NCBI RefSeq assembly: GCF_001575205.1
Contig: NZ_LSRE01000012.1
Location: 124,001 to 188,000, forward strand
From: Tsukamurella pseudospumae
GTDB taxonomy: Bacteria; Actinomycetota; Actinomycetes; Mycobacteriales; Mycobacteriaceae
Length of the DNA stretch: 64,000 nt
Direction of reading: 5' to 3'
Shown here: one piece after another, positions 29,988 through 36,816 of the stretch
Layout: each line of letters begins with the position of its first letter
Numbering within the stretch: the first letter of the stretch is position 1
Notes under the pieces: model-generated
Told to the model about the DNA's origin: nothing
Seen by the model: only the letters and a program-made list of their open reading frames with translations
The model's database searches: none
Translations under genes and position numbers: made by a program

Positions 29988-31189
29988 GCGCGCCGCAGGA
30001 GCGCCCGCTGCCCGACCGGGCCCTCATCCGCGCGGTGTGGCCCTTGCTCGCCGCCGCCGCACTCGGCCTGGTTCCGTTCACCGTGATGGCGAACTTCCTC
30101 GTCGCCATCGCCGCCGACGCGCACGCGGGCGTCGACCTGATCGGCAGCCTCCGCGGCCTCGGCGGTGTGGCGGCGCTGCTGGTCGGGATCGCCGCCGCGC
30201 CGCTGCTCGACCGGCTCTCGCGGTCGACGGTGGCCGCGCTGGCCCTGGTCGTCCTCGCCGTGGGCTGCGGCCTGTCGTTGCAGGGGAGCACCGGGGCCTG
30301 GATCGCCTTCTGCCTGCTGATCGGCGCGGGTACGGCGGTCCTCAACCCCGCGCTGTCGGCGATGGCCGCCGACCGGTTCGACGCCCCCGCGGCGTCCGCG
30401 CGGGCCGCGACCCTGGTCTCGTCGACCATGACCCTCACCGCCGTCCTCGCGGCGCCCGTGCTGGCGGTGCCGGCGGCGCTGTGGGGATGGCGCGCCGACA
30501 TGGCGGCGGCCGCGGTCGTGCTGCTGCTCGTCGCGGTCCTGGTCGCGCGTCGCAACGACCCGAGCGGCGGGGACACCCGGCTGAGCTACTTGGACGCCTT
30601 CCGCACCGTCCGGTCGATCCCCGGCGCGATGGACGTCCTGGCGATCTCCCTGCTGCGCACGCTGGCCTTCATGGGCTCGCTCGCCTACATCGCCGCGGCC
30701 TTCGGCGAGCGCTTCGGCATTGGGACGGGCTGGTTCTCGCTGGTCTGGGCCACGTCGGGCCTGGCCTTCCTCCTCGGGAACTTCTTCGGCGGCCGGGCGA
30801 TGCAGGACCGCGACAGCGAACGGCTGTTCCGTACGGCGGGCATCGCGATCGTGGTCGCCTCGATCGCGATGGTCGCGCTCTACACGATCCCGTACATCGC
30901 GGTGGCGTGGCCGATGGTGGCGGTCGTCTCGGCCGCGCACGCGGTCATCGCCGCTGCGGTGACGACGACGCTGGTGCGCGGCGCCGGGCCGGTGCGCGGC
31001 ACCGTCCTCTCGCTCAACGGCGCGGCCCAGAGCGTCGGTGTCTTCGCCGGCGCCACCCTCGGCGGGGCTGCGCTCGCGGCCGGCGGGTGGACCGGCGTGG
31101 GGCTCGTGCTCGGTGGCGCGACAGCCCTCGCCGCGGCCTTCGCCCTCCGGGCCTCGGGCCGGTTGCGCGCCGCGGAGCCGGTCGCATGA
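29984..31189 (+). CDS. MFS transporter, likely exporter
   Basis: 401 residues from GTG 29984, about 12 membrane spans. The first loop is AAPLLDRLSRSTVAALALVV, a divergent form of the MFS motif. The protein resembles DHA1-like drug/metabolite exporters. Between a chelate importer and two biosynthetic enzymes, export of the small product is the natural reading, but direction cannot be proved from sequence. It overlaps both neighbours by 4 bases. Confidence 0.82.
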   Translation: MSAPQERPLPDRALIRAVWPLLAAAALGLVPFTVMANFLVAIAADAHAGVDLIGSLRGLGGVAALLVGIAAAPLLDRLSRSTVAALALVVLAVGCGLSLQGSTGAWIAFCLLIGAGTAVLNPALSAMAADRFDAPAASARAATLVSSTMTLTAVLAAPVLAVPAALWGWRADMAAAAVVLLLVAVLVARRNDPSGGDTRLSYLDAFRTVRSIPGAMDVLAISLLRTLAFMGSLAYIAAAFGERFGIGTGWFSLVWATSGLAFLLGNFFGGRAMQDRDSERLFRTAGIAIVVASIAMVALYTIPYIAVAWPMVAVVSAAHAVIAAAVTTTLVRGAGPVRGTVLSLNGAAQSVGVFAGATLGGAALAAGGWTGVGLVLGGATALAAAFALRASGRLRAAEPVA

Positions 31190-32124
31190 CCGGCCGGCGC
31201 CCGGCCTCCAGCGGCCGGCGCCCGGCCTCCAGCGGCCGGGGCACGGGCAGGAGCGCCGGCCACCACGGCGAACTGCTCCAGGGACGCTTCCGCTGTCCCG
31301 TGCTCGACGAGTGCCCGGGCCTGGTGACGGTGCCGAACGGCACCGTCGGATCCGTCGCGGTCTTCACCCCCGATACCGGTGGCCGCGTGCGGATCCGGTC
31401 CGACGGTGACGCCCGGGATCTGGAGAAGGCGCGGCGCGCCGCCGAGGCGACGCTCGCCCACCTGCGCGCGCACGGCGCACCCCGGTTCTCCGGTGGTGAA
31501 CTGCGCATTACCCGGACGACCGCAGTCGGACTCGGACTCGGCTCCTCGACCGCCGACGTCCTCGCGGCCGTCCGGGCGGTCGCGGACTCCGGCGGCGCCG
31601 ATCTCGATACGGACACCGTCGCGCGCCTCGCGGTCGGCGCCGAGGGGGCGTCCGATCCGCTGTGGTCTGACCGGCCGATCCTGTTCGCGCACAGGCACGG
31701 CCACGTCATCGAGGAACTGGGACCGGAGCTCCCGCGGATGCTGCTCGTGCGCTGCGTGCTGGGCGGCCCCGTCGACACCCTCTCGCTGGCCCCGGCGGGC
31801 ACGGGGGCCGTGGACGAGTACGAGGAACTGCGCGCCCTGCTGCGGCGCGCGGTCGCCGACGGTGATGCCGCGGGTGTCGCCGCCGTCGCCACGCGGAGCG
31901 CGCGGCTCAATCAGGGCCGGCACTACAAGCCCGAACTCGACCGGCTCATCGCGGCCGGTGAGCGGGCCGGCGCACTGGGCGTCCAGGTCGCCCACTCGGG
32001 CAACGTCGCCGGCCTGCTCTTCGCGCACACGTTCCCGGAACGGGTTCGCCGCGCGGCGGATCGGGTGCGCGCGGACGGCTTCCGGGTGGATGCCGAGCCG
32101 CTGCCGATCGGAGGGGCCGCATGA
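31186..32124 (+). CDS. PduX-like GHMP kinase (probable amino-acid kinase)
   Basis: 312 residues. After a basic repeat-containing N-terminus, GHHGELLQGRF matches the GELLQG start of PduX-type L-threonine kinases. The phosphate loop VGLGLGSSTADVLAAV is the GHMP motif PxxxGLGSS. The C-terminus (VAHSGNVAGLLF) is motif 3. PduX makes O-phosphothreonine for cobalamin; no cobalamin genes are here. Beside a PLP enzyme, it more likely makes O-phosphoserine or O-phosphothreonine as an activated substrate. The first ~24 residues are low-complexity and may be dispensable. Confidence 0.78.
   Translation: MTGRRPASSGRRPASSGRGTGRSAGHHGELLQGRFRCPVLDECPGLVTVPNGTVGSVAVFTPDTGGRVRIRSDGDARDLEKARRAAEATLAHLRAHGAPRFSGGELRITRTTAVGLGLGSSTADVLAAVRAVADSGGADLDTDTVARLAVGAEGASDPLWSDRPILFAHRHGHVIEELGPELPRMLLVRCVLGGPVDTLSLAPAGTGAVDEYEELRALLRRAVADGDAAGVAAVATRSARLNQGRHYKPELDRLIAAGERAGALGVQVAHSGNVAGLLFAHTFPERVRRAADRVRADGFRVDAEPLPIGGAA
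31192..31233 (+). repeat. Two tandem 21-base repeats at the kinase 5' end
   Basis: The units 31192-31212 and 31213-31233 are identical and encode GRRPASS twice; a third, degenerate copy follows. This looks like a recent in-frame slippage duplication in the kinase N-terminus. Confidence 0.85.
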
Positions 32125-33131
32125 CGGCGTACGGGCACATCGCCGAGGCGCTGAGCCGGCCCGCCCTCATCCGGGCCGATGACGCGCGGTACTTCCTGCG
32201 GTTCGAGTCGATGAAGGTCGCCTCCGCGCGCGCCGCGCTGCGGGCGGCCCTGGACGCGCGCCGGGTTCGTCCCGGCGGCACCGTCATCGACTCCTCGTCG
32301 GGCATCTACGCGTACGGGTTGGCGCTCGCCTGTCACGAGGCCGGCGTCCGGTGCCGCATCGTCGGATCCACCACCATCGACGAGGGGCTGCGAGTCCAGC
32401 TGCTGGCTCTCGGCGTCGATCTGGAGCAGATGCCGCCGTCGGAGTCGCTCAAGCTGGATCAGGACCGCCGCGTCCGCCGCATCACCGAGTTGCTCGCGGA
32501 GGACCCGTCGCTGCATTGGATGCGGCAGTACCACGATGCGGTGCACTACCTGGGCTACCGCGACATCGCGCGCAACGTCGCCGCGGAGCTGTCCGCCGCC
32601 GGCGTGCGGTCGCTGCGCCTGGTCGCGCCGGTGGGATCGGGGGTCTCGAGCGGGGCGTTGCGGCTCGGCTTCGAGGAGGCGGGTCTGCGGGTGCGGCTCG
32701 TCGGGGTGCAGCCCTTCGGCAGCACGACCTTCGGCGCCGACCACGTGGAGGACCCCGCGATGCTCATCGCGGGCATCGGTTCGTCGATCCGGTTCGAGAA
32801 CGTCAGGCACCGCCTCTACGACGTCATCCACTGGGTGTCCTTCGACGTCGCGCGGGGCGGCACGCACCGACTGCTCGCCGACCACGCGCTGTTCGCGGGT
32901 CTCTCCTCCGGGGCGGGGCACGTCGTCGCCGGGTACGAGCAGGACCACGGCGACCCCGTCGACGCCACCGTGCAGGTGCTCCCGGACACCGGTCACCGCT
33001 ACCTGCGTGCGTTGACCGAATCTCTTCCCGCGGAACCGGAACCGGTGCGGCCGCGCCTCGTCGACGACCCGTCGGACATCGCTCTTCCCTGGTCGCGGAT
33101 GTCGTGGTCGGGACGGCCCGGACCGACCTGA
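32121..33131 (+). CDS. Divergent fold-type II PLP enzyme (cysteine synthase/SbnA-like)
   Basis: 336 residues. The PLP lysine is probably in FESMKVASARAAL. The usual asparagine loop SGNTG is replaced by DSSSGIYAYG, and the phosphate-binding glycine loop is VGSGVSSGALRLG. It shares the fold of O-acetylserine sulfhydrylase and of SbnA, which joins O-phosphoserine with glutamate toward diaminopropionate in staphyloferrin B. Downstream of a PduX-like kinase, a beta-replacement on a phosphorylated Ser/Thr is the favoured inference. Last gene of the operon; it converges on the Mrp operon 24 bases away. Confidence 0.75.
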   Translation: MTAYGHIAEALSRPALIRADDARYFLRFESMKVASARAALRAALDARRVRPGGTVIDSSSGIYAYGLALACHEAGVRCRIVGSTTIDEGLRVQLLALGVDLEQMPPSESLKLDQDRRVRRITELLAEDPSLHWMRQYHDAVHYLGYRDIARNVAAELSAAGVRSLRLVAPVGSGVSSGALRLGFEEAGLRVRLVGVQPFGSTTFGADHVEDPAMLIAGIGSSIRFENVRHRLYDVIHWVSFDVARGGTHRLLADHALFAGLSSGAGHVVAGYEQDHGDPVDATVQVLPDTGHRYLRALTESLPAEPEPVRPRLVDDPSDIALPWSRMSWSGRPGPT

Positions 33132-33155
33132 ACCGGACGTAGTGAACGGGCCCTC

Positions 33156-33488
33156 TCAGTCCCGGGCGCCCGTCTCCATGTCGTCCTTGGCGATGGTGCT
33201 GTCCCGCAGACGCTGCTCCTGATAGGCGACGCGGCCCACGCGGTGCGCCACCACGGGCGCGGTCAGCATCGCGAACAGACCGGCCAGCACCAGCATCCAC
33301 ACGTCGACCGAATCGGCCATCTGGACGATCGCGCCGAGCAGCAGGAGCAGCAGCCCCATGGTCTGCGGCTTCGTCGCGGCGTGCATGCGGGTCAGGGTGT
33401 CCGGGAACCGGATGATCCCGATCGCGGCGGTGAGCGCGAACAGCGCACCGGTCAGGAACAGGACGGCGGAGACCACGTCGACGATCAT
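33156..33488 (-). CDS. mnhG: Mrp Na+/H+ antiporter subunit G
   Basis: 110 residues, three membrane spans. GIIRFPDTLTRMHAATKPQTMG is the hallmark of the G subunit. Last gene of the mrp operon, overlapping mnhF by 4 bases. Part of the multi-subunit cation/proton antiporter in the membrane. Confidence 0.9.
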   Translation of the reverse strand: MIVDVVSAVLFLTGALFALTAAIGIIRFPDTLTRMHAATKPQTMGLLLLLLGAIVQMADSVDVWMLVLAGLFAMLTAPVVAHRVGRVAYQEQRLRDSTIAKDDMETGARD

Positions 33489-33808
33489 CGGGGCTCACCG
33501 CCCGGGCGGAGCGCGATGTCGGGCGTCTCGTCGGGTTTCGGGGCGAGCCCGGCATCGTCGGGAACGCGGAACCGGGCGACCGAGGTCGACCCGACGAAAC
33601 CGATCAGCGACAGTGCGACCACGCCGGGGATCACCGACGAGTTGCGGCTGAACGCCGCCCACACCGCCAGGCCGCCCATCGCGATGGCGACGAGCGCGTC
33701 GACGGCGACCACCCGGTCGAGGGTGTTCGGGCCCACCAGGAGGCGGTAGGCGGTGAGGAAGGCCGCCACCACCAGGATCACGCCGGTCACGGTGTACACG
33801 ACGGTCAT
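33485..33808 (-). CDS. mnhF: Mrp antiporter subunit F
   Basis: 107 residues. Three hydrophobic segments with RLLVGPNTLDRVVAVDAL between the first two, as in MrpF/PhaF. The C-terminal 25 residues are polar and Pro-rich. ATG 33808 overlaps the mnhE stop by 4 bases. Confidence 0.9.
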   Translation of the reverse strand: MTVVYTVTGVILVVAAFLTAYRLLVGPNTLDRVVAVDALVAIAMGGLAVWAAFSRNSSVIPGVVALSLIGFVGSTSVARFRVPDDAGLAPKPDETPDIALRPGGEPR

Positions 33809-34521
33809 GGCTGCTCCTCGGTCGGTGGGGCCTGTTCGGCGCGCCGGTGGGCGATCTCCGGGGCGGCCATCCGCCGGGCGGCACCGATCCGGTCGGGCCG
33901 GGTCGCGCCGCGCCGCGCCGCGTCGTCGACGTGGTGGTACTCGTCGTCGATGCCGTGCAGCGGGCTGGCGTGCCACTCGCTGTCGCGCTCGAAGGCGCTG
34001 ATGAACAGGCGCTCGAGCCGTGCGGTGCTCAGGTAGAACTGCCGCACCGCCTTCTCGCTGCTCACATCCACGACGTGCACGTACAGCAGCCGGCGCTTCG
34101 CGTCGATGTCGAGCACCATCGTGCCGGGGATCAGGTTCATCATGTCGACCAGCAGCGTCAGCACCAGGTCGGACTTGACCGACACCTTCGCTCGCAGCAC
34201 CGCACTCATCGGCATCGCGCCCGGGCGGATCGCCAGCCAGGCCACCTGCACCGAGGACTTGAACATCTCCACCACGTAGACCACCGCCAGCTTCAGCAGC
34301 GAGCCCACGTGGACCCGCCCTTCGACCGGTACCGGTGGCAGCGGCAGCAGGAGCAGGATCGCGAGCCCGATGATCAGGCCGCCCGCGATGTTCCCCCAGG
34401 TCACCCGCCCCCACAGCATCACCCACACCGCGTCCAGCCAGAGCAGCTGACCGACCTTCACCGCGACGGTGCGGCGGTCCCGCAGGTCGGGCAGGATCCG
34501 GGTCACGAGTCGTTTAGCCAT
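33805..34521 (-). CDS. mnhE: Mrp antiporter subunit E
   Basis: 238 residues from ATG 34521 (MAKRLVTRILPDLRDRR). Core: NIAGGLIIGLAILLLLP, then VVYVVEMFKSSVQVAW and SDLVLTLLVDMMNLIPGTMV. The C-terminal ~70 residues form a charged, cytoplasmic extension, which actinobacterial MnhE proteins often have. It overlaps the mnhD stop by 8 bases. Confidence 0.9.
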   Translation of the reverse strand: MAKRLVTRILPDLRDRRTVAVKVGQLLWLDAVWVMLWGRVTWGNIAGGLIIGLAILLLLPLPPVPVEGRVHVGSLLKLAVVYVVEMFKSSVQVAWLAIRPGAMPMSAVLRAKVSVKSDLVLTLLVDMMNLIPGTMVLDIDAKRRLLYVHVVDVSSEKAVRQFYLSTARLERLFISAFERDSEWHASPLHGIDDEYHHVDDAARRGATRPDRIGAARRMAAPEIAHRRAEQAPPTEEQP

Positions 34522-36235
34522 GCGCGCCTCCCTGCGGTCCGGGGGTCGGCGCGCCGTCGGGCTGCCCGACGGTGAGCGGTTCGTAGGCGTGCCACCCGGC
34601 GTCACCGTCGGGCGTCTTGAGTTTCTCGAGGGCCTCCGGCCCGAGCACGGCCTCGATGTAGTCGGCCCTGCCGATGAGCTGGTCCGCGGCGCGGTCGGTG
34701 ATGCCGAACATCGGGCCGGCCCACAGGGCGATGAACAGGCCGACCGCGAGCAGGCCGGCCGTCGGCGCGACCATGCTGAGCGGCATCCGGCCCGGGTCCT
34801 CCCGATCGGCGAACTCGATCACGTCGGCGTCGTCGAGCAGTGCCTCCGGGCGAGCGCCCGCGAGCTGTCCCTCGGGGGCGTCGGCGCGGGCCCGCCAGAA
34901 GGCCTTGGTCCACACGCGTGCCACCGCGTACAGCGTCAGCAGCGAGGTGATGACGCTGCCCGCGACGAGCACCCACGCCAGCACCGATCCCTTCATCACA
35001 CCCGCCTCGATCAGCCCGACCTTGCCGATGAAGCCCGAGAACGGCGGGATGCCGCCGAGATTCAGGGCGGGGATGAAGAACAGGATCGCCAGGACGGGGC
35101 TGGCGGCGGCGAGTCCGCCCAGGCGGCGCAGCGTCGCGGCCCCGGCCTGGCGCTCGATCAGACCCACCACCAGGAACAGCGTGGTCTGCACGAGGATGTG
35201 GTGCACCACGTAGTAGATCGTGGCGCTCAGGCCGAGCGGCGTCGAGAGCGCGATCCCGAAGATCATGTAGCCGATGTGGCTGACCAGCGTGAACGACAGC
35301 AGGCGCTTGATGTCGGTCTGCGCGATGGCACCGAGGATGCCGACGATCATCGTGAGCAGGCCGGCGATCATCAGCACGTCGTCCAGCGAGCCGCCGGGGA
35401 AGAGCAGCGTGTGCGCGCGGATGATCGCGTACACGCCGACCTTCGTGAGCAGGCCCGCGAAGACGGCCGTGACGGGTGCCGGCGCCGTCGGATAGGAGTC
35501 CGGCAGCCACGTGGACAGCGGGAACACCGCCGCCTTGATCCCGAACGCGACGAGGAGCACCGCGAACAGCGTGGTCCGCGTGCCCGACGGCAGGTCCTGC
35601 AGCTTGATCGCCATGTCGGCCAGGTTCAGCGTGCCCGTCGCGAAGTAGGCGTAGGCGATGCCCAGCAGGAAGACCAGCGACGAGACCATCGACACCATCA
35701 CGTACGAGACTCCGGCGCGCACCCGGTCGGCGCTGCCGCCGACGGTGAGCAGCACGAAGCTGGCGGCGAGCAGCATCTCGAAGGAGACGAACAGGTTGAA
35801 CAGGTCGCCCGCGAGGAAGGCGTTGCACACGCCCGCGGCGAGGATCAGGTAGGTCGGGTAGAAGATCGACACGGGCTGGTGCTCGTCACCGTCGCGGATA
35901 CCCTGGCCGACCGAGTACACGAGCACGCCCAGCAGCACGACCGCCGAGACCAGCACCATGAGCGCGGCCAGCTGGTCGGCGACCAGGGTGATGCCGAGTG
36001 GGCCGCCCCCACCGTCCCGGTCGCCCCAGCCGCCGATGTGCAGCGCGACGGTGCCGTGGCGGTCCGTGTAGTAGAGCATCGCCGCCGCGACCACGACGAT
36101 CGCGCTCAGCGACAGCAACGAGATCGCCCGCTGCAGCCGCGGGTAGCGACCCATCACCATGGTGATCGCGGCGGCCATGATCGGCAGCACCGTCGGCAGC
36201 GGGATCAGGGTGTGCATGGTCGAATCGGTCATCAT
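34514..36235 (-). CDS. mnhD: Mrp antiporter subunit D
   Basis: 573 residues, about 14 membrane spans, related to complex I subunits NuoL/M/N. The lysine-containing segments KAAVFPLSTWLPDSYPTAPAP and LTKVGVYAIIR correspond to the proton-channel region. The C-terminal ~80 residues are soluble. It overlaps mnhC by 4 bases. Confidence 0.92.
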   Translation of the reverse strand: MMTDSTMHTLIPLPTVLPIMAAAITMVMGRYPRLQRAISLLSLSAIVVVAAAMLYYTDRHGTVALHIGGWGDRDGGGGPLGITLVADQLAALMVLVSAVVLLGVLVYSVGQGIRDGDEHQPVSIFYPTYLILAAGVCNAFLAGDLFNLFVSFEMLLAASFVLLTVGGSADRVRAGVSYVMVSMVSSLVFLLGIAYAYFATGTLNLADMAIKLQDLPSGTRTTLFAVLLVAFGIKAAVFPLSTWLPDSYPTAPAPVTAVFAGLLTKVGVYAIIRAHTLLFPGGSLDDVLMIAGLLTMIVGILGAIAQTDIKRLLSFTLVSHIGYMIFGIALSTPLGLSATIYYVVHHILVQTTLFLVVGLIERQAGAATLRRLGGLAAASPVLAILFFIPALNLGGIPPFSGFIGKVGLIEAGVMKGSVLAWVLVAGSVITSLLTLYAVARVWTKAFWRARADAPEGQLAGARPEALLDDADVIEFADREDPGRMPLSMVAPTAGLLAVGLFIALWAGPMFGITDRAADQLIGRADYIEAVLGPEALEKLKTPDGDAGWHAYEPLTVGQPDGAPTPGPQGGAHG

Positions 36236-36816
36236 CGTGCATCCCCCTTCCTGTCGCCCGGCGGTAGTTCTCGTTCCCGTGGCACCCGGGGCAGGGGCAG
36301 CGCGCCGGTGTCGACGGCGTCGAGCCGGGCTCGCTGCAGGTCCTCGCCGGTCAACGGCTCACCGTCGGGCCCGAAGGCGTCGCCCAGGGCCGACGGTGCG
36401 CCCGTGATCGGATCGTCCGAGGCGTCGTAGTCCGGCTCCTCGGAGGCGATGTCGCCGTCGCGCTCGAGGACCTTCGCGTCCTCGGGATCGTCGTCGACCT
36501 CGTCGTCGGTGTTGATGGTGAAGGAGCGGTAGGCCAGCGCCAGGATGAACGCCGACAGACCCATGGTGATGACGATCGCCGTGAGTATCAGTGCCTGGGC
36601 GAGCGGGTCCGCGTCGGACGCGCGGCCCTCGGAGAAGTACCCGACGATGGGCGGGTTCCCGGGCGGCGAGGCCAGCGCGAGCAGCAGCAGGTTGACCGCG
36701 TTGCCGAACAGGATGATGCCCATGAGCATCCGGGTGAGACTGCGGTCGAGCAGCAGATACACCCCGGTGGCGATCATGACGGCGATCGCGGCGAACAGCC
36801 CGACGTCGATCATCAT
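36232..36816 (-). CDS. mnhC: Mrp antiporter subunit C
   Basis: 194 residues. NuoK-like: three spans including GVYLLLDRSLTRMLMGIILFGNAVNLLLL and DPLAQALILTAIVITMG. The C-terminal ~75 residues are an acidic cytoplasmic tail (DDEVDDDPEDAKV), longer than in Firmicutes MrpC. It overlaps mnhA and mnhD by 4 bases each. Confidence 0.92.
   Translation of the reverse strand: MMIDVGLFAAIAVMIATGVYLLLDRSLTRMLMGIILFGNAVNLLLLALASPPGNPPIVGYFSEGRASDADPLAQALILTAIVITMGLSAFILALAYRSFTINTDDEVDDDPEDAKVLERDGDIASEEPDYDASDDPITGAPSALGDAFGPDGEPLTGEDLQRARLDAVDTGALPLPRVPRERELPPGDRKGDAR

Noticed and set aside
31186-32124. Assignment of the GHMP kinase to cobalamin synthesis (PduX)
   Set aside because: No cob or pdu genes are in the window, and it is coupled to a PLP beta-replacement-type enzyme instead of CobD.
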